Of a DNA stretch of 64,000 bases, positions 50,353 through 58,749 are shown piece after piece (the stretch's first letter is position 1; every line of letters starts with the position of its first letter). Source of the stretch: Glycomyces harbinensis (lineage in GTDB: Bacteria > Actinomycetota > Actinomycetes > Mycobacteriales > Micromonosporaceae); NCBI RefSeq assembly GCF_900101745.1, contig NZ_FNAD01000013.1, forward strand, positions 62,001-126,000, read 5' to 3'. The position numbers and the translations under genes are program-made. The notes beneath the pieces are model-generated. The model was not told the DNA's origin and made no database searches. It saw only the letters and a program-made list of their open reading frames with translations.

Positions 50353-51291
50353 TCAGCGCACCCGCACCGCACCGGGCTGGATCTCCACGGTGAAGCCGGT
50401 GGTCTCCCCGAAGTCCTCGCCGTCGATCTCCAGCACCCGCGGCTGCGACAGCGAGACCGAGAGGCGCTTCGCCCTCGCGTGCGTCGTCGTGTCGGCGCTC
50501 TGCGCGGGCTCCTCCTTCTTGCCCAGGAACCTGCGGATGCCGTTGTCCCACACGTAGGACCGCAGCGTGTCGAGCCACTCGCCCATGCCCTCGGCGCTCA
50601 AGAGGAGGAGGTCGAGCTCCCCGTCGGTGGGGTCCGCGTCGGGCAGGAGCGTGACGCCGCCCTGGAGCGTCCCGATGTTGCCGACCATGAACGTGTGCCC
50701 GGAGGCCCGCTCGGACTCGCCGCCGTCGACCGCGATGTCGAACTCGACCACCGCGCTCGCGTCGAGGGCGCGGCCGAGCGACTCCACATAGGCCAGCCAG
50801 CCGACCTTGCTCTTGAGGTCCTCGTCGGTCTCGGCGATCATGTGCGCGTCGATCCCGAACCCGGCCATGACGACGAAGGCCTGGCGCAGGTGCTCGCCGT
50901 CGACGTCGGCCTCGATCCAGGCGAGGTCGACCGCGCGCGACTCGCCGCCGAAGGCCCGGGCGAGCGCGCCGGCGGTGTCGTTGACGGCGATGCCGAGATT
51001 GCGCGCGAGGAGGTTGCCGGTGCCCTGCGGGACGATCACGAGTTCGGCCGCGGTGTCGTCGCGGGCGAGCCGCTCGGCGACGGCGCGGACGGTCCCGTCG
51101 CCGCCGACCGCGACGACGACGTCGGCGCCGGCGGCGAGCGCCTCGTCGGCGGCGCCGACACCCGGGTCCTCGACGCTGGTCTCATGCCAGGTGAGCCCTG
51201 CGGCGGCGGCCTCCTCGGGCAGGGCCTGCTCCAGGTCCTCCCGCGAGGCCTTCGAAGGGTTCCATACGATTGCGATCCGGCTCTCGGCCAC
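50353..51291 (-). CDS. Diacylglycerol kinase-family lipid kinase
   Basis: A 312-aa soluble kinase of the DagK/YegS fold, phosphorylating a membrane lipid. The ATP loop VVAVGGDGTVRAVAERL and the phosphate contact PQGTGNLLARNLGI are clear; the C-terminal beta-sandwich shows HTFMVGNIGTLQGG, LLPDADPTDGELDLLLLSAEG and LEIDGEDFGETT. I chose the GTG at 51291 because AAGGAG lies 6 nt upstream. An earlier in-frame GTG (51312) would place that ribosome site inside the gene. Convergent with the hydrolase gene. Confidence 0.9.
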   Translation of the reverse strand: MAESRIAIVWNPSKASREDLEQALPEEAAAAGLTWHETSVEDPGVGAADEALAAGADVVVAVGGDGTVRAVAERLARDDTAAELVIVPQGTGNLLARNLGIAVNDTAGALARAFGGESRAVDLAWIEADVDGEHLRQAFVVMAGFGIDAHMIAETDEDLKSKVGWLAYVESLGRALDASAVVEFDIAVDGGESERASGHTFMVGNIGTLQGGVTLLPDADPTDGELDLLLLSAEGMGEWLDTLRSYVWDNGIRRFLGKKEEPAQSADTTTHARAKRLSVSLSQPRVLEIDGEDFGETTGFTVEIQPGAVRVR

Positions 51292-51376
51292 CAGGTTCTC
51301 CTTTTCGCGCACGAACGCGCAATGTCCCTCGGGGACCGTGAGCGTACCGCCCGGGACCCTTCCCTGGCGCGAAGGC

Positions 51377-51403
51377 GCCCCCGGCGGCGGGGCCGCCGGG
51401 GGC
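51377..51403 (-). terminator. Terminator of the pectate lyase gene
   Basis: A perfect 12-bp stem (GCCCCCGGCGGC / GCCGCCGGGGGC) with a 3-nt loop, 45 nt beyond the pectate lyase stop. Confidence 0.7.
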
Positions 51404-51448
51404 TGTGAGGAGTCGATGATGCCCGGTCCGGCATCGTCGGAGGGTCGG

Positions 51449-54139
51449 TTACAGGTCGACCACCCTGCCTCCCAACGTCACCGTCAGGACGCCGCCGGAG
51501 CCGAAGCTCCAGCCGAGGCCGCCGCCGTAGTTCGAGCATCGGGACCCGTTCGAGCCGGAGTCCCACTGGTTCGAGCTGTCGGTGTTGCCCACGATGCGGT
51601 CGTTCGAGCCGCTGTCGCAGGAGGTGTTGCCGCGGAAGACGGAGCTGCCCGCGTCGAAGTTGAAGTTGCGCTCGCCGTTGCCGATGCTCAGGTTGTTCGA
51701 GATCGTCATCGAGCCGGGGTTCGAGTTGTAGGTGAACCCGTGCTTGCCGTTCTCGAACGCGATCGACCGCACGACGGTGTGGTCGACGGCGATGTCCTCG
51801 CCGCCGAGCTTGAAGCCGTTGCGGTCGCCGTTGCCGGCCTGGCCGCCGTTGGAGAGCGTGCCGTTGTCGTAGGCCAGCGAGTCCTCGATGGTCACTTCAC
51901 CGATGGGACCGGTGTCGTCCTTCGTGTACAGGTCCCAGCCGTCATCGATGTTGTTGTGCGCCACGCAGAACCGGAAGACGTTGCCGTCGCCCGAGGTGAG
52001 CTTTGCGGCGAAGCCGTCCGCGTCCTCGCCGTCGGAGTCGACGTTGTCGTGCGACTCCGAGCTCAGGACGAGGTTGTTCGCCGGCCACTCGCTGCTGGGC
52101 GCCCCCGCGGTGTAGCGCGCGATCTGGAGTCCCGTGTCGGCGTTGTGGCGCGTGACGACCCGCTCGATGACGTTGTTGCTGCCGCCGAGCAGGATGCCGT
52201 TGTCGCCCGCGTGCTCGACGACGATGCCCCGCAGGTGCCACCAGTCGCCGCCGATGGCGATGCCCCGGTTGGCGGTGTCCTCGGCCTGGGCCGAGAAGTT
52301 CAGCACGGGGGTCTCGCCCGAGTAGGCGAACAGCTCGGTGCGGTTGCCCGACGTGCCGTCGTTGCCCGGCGCGATGGCGATGGTCGAGGACAGGTTGTAG
52401 GTCCCGCCCCGCAGGTAGATCGTTCCGCCCGGCTCGATCCGCGTGATCGCCGAGGCGAGCGTGGTCGGGTCGGACTGGGTGCCGGAGGCCCCGGCGCTGC
52501 CGCCCGGTGCCGCGTAGAGCGTGCCCGCACTGGGGCCGGGGTCAGTGGGGTCCGGGTCGGTGGGATCGGGGTCGGTGGGGTCGGGGTCGCTCGGACCCGA
52601 GCCCGCGTAGGTCTCGAACTCGGTGATCCTCGGCGTGCCGCTGGCAGTGAGGATCACGAAGTTGATCTTCGTCAGCGAAGTGGAGGCGAAGTTGATGACG
52701 CCCGCGCCGGTGCCCGAGGCCAGGACGGCCCCGGTGTTGTTGTTGACCAGCTGCCAGGAGTCGATGTTGCCTTCGGTCCCGGCCGCTTCGCGGATGACCG
52801 CGGAGGACACGGTCGTGGCGCTGGACCACTTGACCGACACGCGTCCGGTGGTGCCGCTGGGCGACCAGTAGGTGCTCGCGTTCCCGTCGATGACGTTGCC
52901 GTAGCTGGTGCCGCTGGCCTTGCTGGTGCCGTCGGCGCCCGCCCCGAGGCTGAGGTTCGTGCCGCTGGGCTCCTCGGGGTCGGTGGTCGGCTCCTCGGGG
53001 TCGGTCGTGGGGTCGGTGGGGTTCTCCGAGGGCGTCTCCGCCGAGCAGTTCCCGTCCGAGACCTTCAGGCCCTTGTTGGCGCCCGCGGTCTCCGCCACGA
53101 TGGACGGCACGCAGCCGGCCTGGTCGAGCGGGTACGAGTACGGGATGCTGATCGTGGTGGTGGAGGGCATGCTCGGACCCGCGGGGTAGTTCTCACTGCC
53201 CTCGCTCGACCAGGTCACGTTGTCGAGAACGTTCCCGCTGGTCTGCCAGGTCCCGCGCTCGTTGGTGTAGAAGGTGCCCAGCACGTCCTTCGAGTCCTCG
53301 AAGTAGTTGTTGTCCACCTTGGCCTTGCCCCCGGCGCGGGAGTTGATGCCCGACTCCACGATCCCCACATAGTGGTTGTTGTAGACGTGGGCCGTCCCGC
53401 CGCGCAGCAGCGGCACCCGGGAGTTCAGGTTCTGGTACAGGTTGTGGTGGTACGTGATGAAGCTGTTCGAGGTGTCGGACTCGCTGGAGCCGACGAGGCC
53501 GCCGCGCTCGGAGTTGCGCATGATGCTGTACGACAGGGTCACGTACTGGGTGTTGTTCTTCATGTCGAAGAGCCCGTCGTAGCCCTCCGCCTCACCGCCC
53601 GAAGCCTCCAGTGTGAGGTGGTCGGCCCACACGTTGCGGACGCCGTCCTCCATGCCGATCGCGTCGCCGCCGTTGGACGTGGGCGAGCCCGACTTCTTCA
53701 CGTTCTTGACCGTGAAGTTCTGCAGGATGATATTGCTGGAATCGCGGATGTGGATGCCGATCTGGTCGAACACGGCGTTGCCCGTGCCGATGATCGAGAC
53801 GTTGCTGATGCCCTTGAGCTCGATGACGTCGTCGGCGGTGTCGCAGCTGTCGCCGTCGACGGCGCTGGTGTTGCCGTGGTTGATGGTGCCGGACACCTGG
53901 ATGATGATCGGGGTGTCGCTGGAGGCCCGGTTGCACAGGGCCGCGTGGATGGCGGTGCCGGTGCTGGCCTGGACGACCTGGCCGCCCGCGCCGCCGTCGG
54001 TGCCGCCGTTCTGGGTCGCGTAACCGGTGGCGCCGTTGGTCTGCGCGGACGCCGTGGTCATCGACAGCGCGACGCCGGCGACGACCACGGCCGCGGTGGC
54101 CAGCGCCGTCCCGACGCGTAGTACGAGTTTTCGTCTCAT
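51449..54139 (-). CDS. Secreted bimodular pectate lyase: PL1, F5/8-type module, PL9
   Basis: An 896-aa extracellular enzyme with two lyase domains. A Sec signal occupies residues 1-33. The PL1 beta-helix (about 40-345) shows VWADHLTLE, FDMKNNTQYVTLSYS and the catalytic-arginine motif NSRVPLLRGG (Arg241/Arg246). An acidic Thr/Pro/Glu linker leads to an F5/8 (discoidin)-type module (about 397-515). A DPTDP-repeat linker then leads to a PL9 beta-helix (about 540-880) with DADGFAAKLTSGDGNVF (Lys713, the PL9 base) and NNIDDGWDLYTKDDTGPIGEV. Both lyases cleave polygalacturonate, so one polypeptide attacks pectin twice. A good promoter and an operator shared with the transporter operon precede it. 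Confidence 0.93.
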   Translation of the reverse strand: MRRKLVLRVGTALATAAVVVAGVALSMTTASAQTNGATGYATQNGGTDGGAGGQVVQASTGTAIHAALCNRASSDTPIIIQVSGTINHGNTSAVDGDSCDTADDVIELKGISNVSIIGTGNAVFDQIGIHIRDSSNIILQNFTVKNVKKSGSPTSNGGDAIGMEDGVRNVWADHLTLEASGGEAEGYDGLFDMKNNTQYVTLSYSIMRNSERGGLVGSSESDTSNSFITYHHNLYQNLNSRVPLLRGGTAHVYNNHYVGIVESGINSRAGGKAKVDNNYFEDSKDVLGTFYTNERGTWQTSGNVLDNVTWSSEGSENYPAGPSMPSTTTISIPYSYPLDQAGCVPSIVAETAGANKGLKVSDGNCSAETPSENPTDPTTDPEEPTTDPEEPSGTNLSLGAGADGTSKASGTSYGNVIDGNASTYWSPSGTTGRVSVKWSSATTVSSAVIREAAGTEGNIDSWQLVNNNTGAVLASGTGAGVINFASTSLTKINFVILTASGTPRITEFETYAGSGPSDPDPTDPDPTDPDPTDPGPSAGTLYAAPGGSAGASGTQSDPTTLASAITRIEPGGTIYLRGGTYNLSSTIAIAPGNDGTSGNRTELFAYSGETPVLNFSAQAEDTANRGIAIGGDWWHLRGIVVEHAGDNGILLGGSNNVIERVVTRHNADTGLQIARYTAGAPSSEWPANNLVLSSESHDNVDSDGEDADGFAAKLTSGDGNVFRFCVAHNNIDDGWDLYTKDDTGPIGEVTIEDSLAYDNGTLSNGGQAGNGDRNGFKLGGEDIAVDHTVVRSIAFENGKHGFTYNSNPGSMTISNNLSIGNGERNFNFDAGSSVFRGNTSCDSGSNDRIVGNTDSSNQWDSGSNGSRCSNYGGGLGWSFGSGGVLTVTLGGRVVDL

Positions 54140-54182
54140 CGTTGAAACCTCTCGTGAGGGAGATATCGAGGTATTTCAATGA

Positions 54183-54211
54183 ATCTAAGGCAAGGGCTTT
54201 CAGAGAGTCAA
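54183..54211 (-). promoter_or_regulatory. Promoter of the pectate lyase gene
   Basis: Minus strand TTGACT (54206-54211), 17 bp, TTAGAT (54183-54188). About 45 nt of leader precede the ATG. Confidence 0.75.
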
Positions 54212-54220
54212 GGGAAATCT

Positions 54221-54232
54221 GCAACCGATTGC
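54221..54232. promoter_or_regulatory. LacI-like operator GCAACCGATTGC upstream of the pectate lyase promoter
   Basis: Ten of twelve bases agree with the site at 47197-47208, and it is centred on CG. It lies 9 bp upstream of the -35 box. Confidence 0.6.
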
Positions 54233-54371
54233 CTCAAAGTCGGGATTTCTCGTCCGCAGACTCCGGCGAACGCCGTGACGCAGTGCTCCCGGATCGGATG
54301 CCCGATCGCGGCCAGCGGTTGCTGCCGGGCCCTGAAGCGCCAGCTGAACCGGCCGGCCCGGGCCGCGCTCC

Positions 54372-55310
54372 TCAGGTCCGGAACGTCCGGCGGTAGGCGC
54401 CGGGGGCCACGCCCACGGTCTGCCCGAACTGGGCGCGGAAGTTCGAGACGCTCGGGAAGCCGGTCTGCGCGGCGATCCGCTCCACCGTGTGGTCGGTGGT
54501 CTCCAGCAGCTCCTGCGCGTGGCGGATGCGCACGCCGCCGAGCCACTGGATCGGGCTCTGCCCCGTCTCGGCGGCGAAGCGCCTGGTGAGCGTCCGGGCG
54601 CTGAGCCCGGCCGCCGCGGCGATGTCGGCGAGCGTGAGGCCGCGGTGCGCGTGCTCCTCGATCCACTGGAGGACGCGTTCGAGCGTCGCGGTCTGGTAGG
54701 TCGGCCGGTTGCGAAGGATGTACTGTCCCTGGCCTCCCGTGCGCTGCAAGGGGGTCACCGCGAGACGCGCGGAGTCGGCCGCCACGGCCACCCCGTAGTC
54801 GCGCTGCACGATGTGGAGGCACAGGTCCAGCCCGGCCGCGGCGCCCGCCGAGGTGAGGACGTCGCCGTTGTCGGTGTAGAGCACGTCCGGGTCGACGCGG
54901 GCGCCCGGGAACCTGCGGGCCAGCTCCTCGGTGCCCAGCCAGTGCGTGGTGGCGTCCCGGTCCTCCAGCAGGCCCGCCTCGCCCAGGCTGAACGCGCCCA
55001 CGCAGATCGAGGCGACGCGGGAGCCGCGCGCCGCCGCGCCGCGCAGCGCCTCGAGCACCGCCGGCGAGGTCGGGCGGAGCGGGTCGTTGCGGCCCGGCAC
55101 CACGATCAGGTCGGCCCGCTCGCACGCCTCCAGTCCGTCGTCGGCGGCGATGCGCAGCGGCCCGGCCGACACGACCGGGGCCTCGCCCGCCACGACGACC
55201 CGGTAGCCCGGCCGCCCGTCGGGCAGCCGGACGCGCCCGAACACCTCGACCGGCGTGGCCAGATCGAAGGGCAGCGAATCCTGGAGCGACAGCACCGCGA
55301 CGGTATGCAT
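54372..55310 (-). CDS. GlxA-like AraC-family regulator with DJ-1/PfpI domain
   Basis: A 312-aa regulator: an N-terminal DJ-1/PfpI-like domain with the cysteine loop SICVGAFSLGEAGLL (Cys at about 103), and a C-terminal pair of AraC helix-turn-helices (LTLADIAAAAGLSARTLTRRFAAETGQSP; VERIAAQTGFPSVSNFRAQFGQTVGVAPGAYRR). TAGCAT (55317-55322) lies 6 nt before the ATG, predicting a leaderless mRNA. It is divergent from the small membrane-protein genes, which it might regulate. The effector is unknown. Confidence 0.9.
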   Translation of the reverse strand: MHTVAVLSLQDSLPFDLATPVEVFGRVRLPDGRPGYRVVVAGEAPVVSAGPLRIAADDGLEACERADLIVVPGRNDPLRPTSPAVLEALRGAAARGSRVASICVGAFSLGEAGLLEDRDATTHWLGTEELARRFPGARVDPDVLYTDNGDVLTSAGAAAGLDLCLHIVQRDYGVAVAADSARLAVTPLQRTGGQGQYILRNRPTYQTATLERVLQWIEEHAHRGLTLADIAAAAGLSARTLTRRFAAETGQSPIQWLGGVRIRHAQELLETTDHTVERIAAQTGFPSVSNFRAQFGQTVGVAPGAYRRTFRT

Positions 55311-55472
55311 GCGCCGATGCTAGCCCGTCCGACTGCGCTTCCGCCTCCACCGGGAGCCGTCCGGCCGCCGACGCGGCACTGGCCGGATACAGGAGGAAGT
55401 TGGCGAGGCAGCCACTGTCGATTCCGCGGACACCGGGCGAACATGGGGGCACCTCCACAGGGAAGGAACACC

Positions 55473-55541
55473 ATGACCGAGACCCGCGCCCCATCCGAAC
55501 GCCACGACCGCGGCCGCACCGCCGAAGGGACCGGCCGGTGA
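55473..55541 (+). CDS. Possible 22-aa leader peptide, coupled to the next gene
   Basis: ATG with a very good GGAAGGA ribosome site opens a 22-codon frame starting MTETRAPSERHDRGRTAEG. Its TGA overlaps the GTG start of the membrane protein (GTGA). The peptide is charged and has no hydrophobic segment. The downstream gene has only a distant GAAGGGA, so ribosomes finishing this frame may initiate it. It could also be simply the 5' leader. Confidence 0.45.
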   Translation: MTETRAPSERHDRGRTAEGTGR

Positions 55542-56008
55542 CCGCGTTCCTGCTGTCCGTCCACGTCCTCGCCGCGATCCTGACCATCGGCCCGGTCGCC
55601 ATCGCCGCCAGCATGTTCCCGCCCGCGTGGCGGGCCGCCGGCCAGGACCCGTCGCACCCGCGCAAGGCCGCCGTCGTCGCCGTGCTGCACCGCATCTCGC
55701 GGGTCTACGCGACGATCGGCGTCCTCGTGCCCGTGTTCGGCGTCGCCACCGCCGCGAGCCTCGGCGTCCTGACCGACGCATGGCTGATCGCCTCGATGAT
55801 CCTCACCGCCGGGGCGGCCGCGATCCTCATCGCCCTCATCCTCCCGGCCCAGACCCGGGCCCTCGCGGCGCTCGACGACGAGCCCGCCGACGGCGTTTCG
55901 ACCCGGATCGGCGGGCGCCTCGCGATGCACACCGGCGTCTTCAACCTGCTCTGGGCGATCGTCGTCGTCCTGATGATCTACCGACCCGGCTCGACGACGG
56001 GAGTCTGA
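55538..56008 (+). CDS. Four-helix membrane protein (DUF2269-like)
   Basis: A 156-aa membrane protein with four hydrophobic segments: FLLSVHVLAAILTIGPVAIAASM, VYATIGVLVPVFGVATAASLGVL, WLIASMILTAGAAAILIALIL and MHTGVFNLLWAIVVVLMIY. The conserved SVHVLAAILTIGP start and the Arg/His-containing loop fit DUF2269. No function is known. The GTG start overlaps the leader frame, and a second small membrane protein follows after 2 bp, so they form an operon. Confidence 0.8.
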   Translation: MTAFLLSVHVLAAILTIGPVAIAASMFPPAWRAAGQDPSHPRKAAVVAVLHRISRVYATIGVLVPVFGVATAASLGVLTDAWLIASMILTAGAAAILIALILPAQTRALAALDDEPADGVSTRIGGRLAMHTGVFNLLWAIVVVLMIYRPGSTTGV

Positions 56009-56010
56009 CC

Positions 56011-56274
56011 ATGCAACCGCGCCGCGTGCTCCATCTCATCGGCACCGTCGAACTGGCGACGCTCGTCCTGATGCTCCTGAACCTGGCCACGGTCCACCAC
56101 CCCGCGATCACCGGCGTCCTCGGCCCGGTCCACGGCCTCGTCTACACCGGCACCGTCATCGCCGCCGCGCTGCTGATGAACGGCAGGCACCGGATCTGGC
56201 TCCTGGCCCTGATTCCCGGTGTCGGCGGCCTGCTGGCCGCCCGCAGCACCCCGGCGCCCCAGGAGGCGCCCTGA
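56011..56274 (+). CDS. Small membrane protein (DUF3817-like)
   Basis: An 87-aa protein with three hydrophobic segments (LIGTVELATLVLMLLNLATV, VHGLVYTGTVIAAALLMN, WLLALIPGVGGLLAA) in the DUF3817 arrangement, including the E in 'GTVELATLV' and the GPVHG loop that is conserved in that family. It begins 2 bp after the previous gene. Function unknown. Confidence 0.78.
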   Translation: MQPRRVLHLIGTVELATLVLMLLNLATVHHPAITGVLGPVHGLVYTGTVIAAALLMNGRHRIWLLALIPGVGGLLAARSTPAPQEAP

Positions 56275-56289
56275 TGCCGCGGGCGAGGA

Positions 56290-56550
56290 TCAGATCGTGT
56301 TCATGTACTGCTCGAAGGTCCCGTTGGCGGACTGGATGAGGCCCAGGACCTCTTCGAGGCGCTCGCGCGCCTGCTGGTACTGGCCGATCGCCTCGCCCGG
56401 AAGCGCGCTCGACGTCTCCTGAGTGGCCTCCATGCCGGAGGCCACCGCGGTCTCCAACTGCGACATCGACGCGCCGATCGCGCCGGACGCCTCGTTCGCC
56501 TGTTCGATCGCTGCCTGGAGCTGCGCCTTGATCTCTGCGGTACTGGCCAT
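56290..56550 (-). CDS. Small helical (coiled-coil) protein
   Basis: An 86-aa Gln/Glu/Ala-rich protein predicted to be two helices: AEIKAQLQAAIEQANEASGAIGASMSQLETAVASGMEATQETSS and IGQYQQARERLEEVLGLIQSANGTFEQYM. The size and hairpin shape resemble ESX/WXG100 proteins, but no WXG motif is present, so type VII export is not claimed. The ATG at 56550 follows GAAGGA; an upstream in-frame start is weaker. Function unknown. Confidence 0.7.
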   Translation of the reverse strand: MASTAEIKAQLQAAIEQANEASGAIGASMSQLETAVASGMEATQETSSALPGEAIGQYQQARERLEEVLGLIQSANGTFEQYMNTI

Positions 56551-56656
56551 GAGCCGTGGTCCTTCACTGTTTCGAGGGTCGTTGCGCCACATGGTGGACA
56601 CGGTCAACGGTAGCCGTGCGGCGGGAGCACGCCGCTGCGGGACACACGGGACGGCC

Positions 56657-57454
56657 TCAGGCGCCGGACGCCGCGGCGGCGATCACCAGCGCGGCGACCG
56701 GGGCGTACGCCGGATGCGGGTGCCACTCGCCGCCGCCCGCGCGGCCCGCCTCCCGGTCGGTGATCATCCGGAACAGCAGGGCCCGCAGGAGCATCTGCGG
56801 CCAGTCCGACCGCTCCGCACCCGCCAGGAGCGAGCCGCCGGCGCCGTGCCAGCAGAGCGCGTCGACCACCGCCACCGCCGCGGCCCAGCCCGCGGGCCGC
56901 CAGTAGGGCGCCCAGTCGATGACGGCCGGCGGCAGTCCCGGTGCGTAGAGGACGTTGCCCAAGAGGTCGCCGTGCACCGCCTGCGCGGCGGCCCCGACGG
57001 GCCTGCGGGCCCGCATCAGCGGCTCCAGGGTCGGGTGCTCCTCGACCGCCTCCAGGTCCCATGAGACGCGGTCGGCCCGGCTCCACCAGTCGTCGCGGTC
57101 GTCCAGGAACGCCGGCCTCGCCACCCCGGCGAGCGCCTCGTGGAACGCCGCGCCCGCGTCGAGGGCGTCGTCCCAGCGCTTCGGGTCGGTCCGGCCCTCC
57201 GCGTGGCGCCAGGCCTCCCAGCCCCCGTGCAGCCAGTCGCCCGAGGCGGCGCGGACCGGGCGCGCGACCCGGAACCGGCCCGTGTCGGCGACGGCCTCGA
57301 GAACCGAAGCGCGCCAGCGGGACTCGACCGGGAGGTCCGCCGGTTTGAGCACGATCGGCCCGGCGCGCCAGGTCCGGCCCCGACCCCCGTCGAGCAGACG
57401 CGGCGAACGGCCCGCGCCGAACGCGGCGAGGACGTCTTGAGGCGGCTGCTGCAC
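56657..57454 (-). CDS. Phosphotransferase of the TIGR02569 / APH-like family
   Basis: A 265-aa protein with a kinase-like fold. The catalytic HGDLLGNVLY (HxDxxxxN-type) and AVIDWAPYWRPAGWAAAVAVVDAL (metal Asp) match the actinobacterial TIGR02569 family, which resembles aminoglycoside phosphotransferases but whose substrate is unknown. The GTG at 57454 has TACGGT 6 nt upstream (57461-57466) and no ribosome site, predicting a leaderless mRNA. Confidence 0.85.
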   Translation of the reverse strand: MQQPPQDVLAAFGAGRSPRLLDGGRGRTWRAGPIVLKPADLPVESRWRASVLEAVADTGRFRVARPVRAASGDWLHGGWEAWRHAEGRTDPKRWDDALDAGAAFHEALAGVARPAFLDDRDDWWSRADRVSWDLEAVEEHPTLEPLMRARRPVGAAAQAVHGDLLGNVLYAPGLPPAVIDWAPYWRPAGWAAAVAVVDALCWHGAGGSLLAGAERSDWPQMLLRALLFRMITDREAGRAGGGEWHPHPAYAPVAALVIAAAASGA

Positions 57455-57571
57455 CGGCCGACCGTAACCGCGGCCTCCCCGCGGCGTCAATCGCAATCTC
57501 CCGCGTCCTCGGACCTGATCGGTCAGGAATCGAGAAGCCCCTGCTCCTGCCCGCGCCATACGGTTGCCGAC

Positions 57572-57982
57572 ATGGACATCACGATTCAATCGAGCTTCCT
57601 CCCGCAGGACGACCCCGACGCCGCGCTGGCGTTCTACCGCGACATCCTCGGCTTCGAGGTCCGGGGCGACGTCGGCTACGACGGGATGCGCTGGATCACC
57701 GTCGGACCCGTCGGCCAGCCCGGCACCTCCATCGTGCTGCATCCGCCCGCCGCCGACCCCGGCGTCACCGCGGACGAGAAGCGCACCATCGCCGAGATGA
57801 TGGCCAAGGGCACCTACGCCGGCGTCAACCTCGCCACCGCCGACCTCGCCGCCGTCTTCGAACAGGCCGTCGCCCGCGGCGCCGAAGTCGTCCAAGAGCC
57901 CACCGACCAGCCCTGGGGCGTGCGAGACTGCGCCTTCCGCGACCCCGCGGGGAACATGATCCGCGTCAACGAACTGCACTGA
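57572..57982 (+). CDS. VOC-superfamily (glyoxalase-like) protein
   Basis: A 136-aa single VOC domain with two beta-alpha-beta-beta-beta units: IQSSFLPQDDPDAALAFYRDILGFEVRGDV, and GVNLATADLAAVFEQAVARGAEVVQEPTDQPWGVRDCAFRDPAGNMIRVNE. It resembles the YycE/PhnB-like stress or dioxygenase-type groups; activity is not assignable. TACGGT (57559-57564) sits 7 nt before the ATG: predicted leaderless. The second VOC gene follows after 31 bp. Confidence 0.88.
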   Translation: MDITIQSSFLPQDDPDAALAFYRDILGFEVRGDVGYDGMRWITVGPVGQPGTSIVLHPPAADPGVTADEKRTIAEMMAKGTYAGVNLATADLAAVFEQAVARGAEVVQEPTDQPWGVRDCAFRDPAGNMIRVNELH

Positions 57983-58013
57983 ACCGCACGCATCAACCTG
58001 AAAGGACCGTCCA

Positions 58014-58616
58014 ATGGCCTCCATCGCCTCCGTCCTCATCGAAACGCCCGACACCGCCGCCGCCGAGCGGTTCTACGCCGACGCCTTCGGGCTCGACTCC
58101 GAGCTCGGCGTCCGCGCCTCCGATGCGCCGACCAGCGGCTTCCGCGGCTTCACCCTCTCGCTCGTCGTCGCCCAGCCGAGCATCGTCGACAGCCTCTACG
58201 GCACCGCCCTCGACGGCGGGGCCACCGCGGTCAAGCCCGCCTCCAAGAGCCTGTGGGGCTACGGCGGCACGCTCCGCGACCCGTTCGGCGTGGTCTGGCA
58301 GATCGCGACCTCGAACAAGAAGAACTCCGGCCCCGAGACCCGGGACGTCGACAGCGTGGTGTTCCTGCTCGGCGCCGCGGACATCCTCGCCACCAGGAAG
58401 TTCTACGAGGGCCGCGGCTTCGAGGTCGAGAAGGCCTACGGCCGCAAGTACATCGAGTTCAAGAACCCCGGCAGCGGCGTCACGCTGGCGCTCTACAACC
58501 GCAAGGGCCTCGCCAAGGTCGCCGGGGTCGACCCCGAGGGCTCGGGCTCGCACCGGATCGTCCTGCGCGGAGCGGGCGACTTCACCGACCCGGACGGGTT
58601 CGCCTGGGAGTCCTAG
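58014..58616 (+). CDS. Two-domain VOC-superfamily (glyoxalase-like) protein
   Basis: A 200-aa protein with two VOC units: ASIASVLIETPDTAAAERFYADAFGL and RDVDSVVFLLGAADILATRKFYEGRGFEVEKAYGRKYIEF. The DPFGVVWQIAT and TDPDGFAWES stretches close each unit. Similar proteins are annotated as glyoxalases without a known substrate. GAAAGGA lies 7 nt before the ATG. It is probably co-transcribed with the preceding VOC gene. Confidence 0.88.
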   Translation: MASIASVLIETPDTAAAERFYADAFGLDSELGVRASDAPTSGFRGFTLSLVVAQPSIVDSLYGTALDGGATAVKPASKSLWGYGGTLRDPFGVVWQIATSNKKNSGPETRDVDSVVFLLGAADILATRKFYEGRGFEVEKAYGRKYIEFKNPGSGVTLALYNRKGLAKVAGVDPEGSGSHRIVLRGAGDFTDPDGFAWES

Positions 58617-58679
58617 GACCGAGCGGCGGGGGACTCACGGACCACTGGCGTCACTTCTTCCATCCCTTTATCGAAGCAT

Positions 58680-58708
58680 TTGACTTTGTGAGTGCTCGGT
58701 GCCACGAT
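58680..58708 (+). promoter_or_regulatory. Promoter of the GH30 gene
   Basis: TTGACT (58680-58685), 17 bp, CACGAT (58703-58708). Confidence 0.5.
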
Positions 58709-58719
58709 GTTCTCCATTA

Positions 58720-58735
58720 GATATCGATCGATGTC
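58720..58735. promoter_or_regulatory. Palindromic operator at the GH30 gene
   Basis: GATATCGATCGATGTC: inner ATCGATCGAT is a perfect palindrome and only one mismatch occurs over 16 bp. It lies just downstream of the expected transcription start and differs from every other operator in the window. Confidence 0.6.
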
Positions 58736-58749
58736 GATTGGAGATCGTC

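Noticed and set aside
52520-52610. Short tandem DNA repeats near 52.5 kb, considered as a CRISPR or VNTR
   Set aside because: They encode the DPTDP linker of the pectate lyase; period is 18 bp and in frame.
56290-56550. Small helical protein considered as a type VII (WXG100) effector
   Set aside because: No WXG motif, no C-terminal YxxxD signal and no ESX genes in the window.
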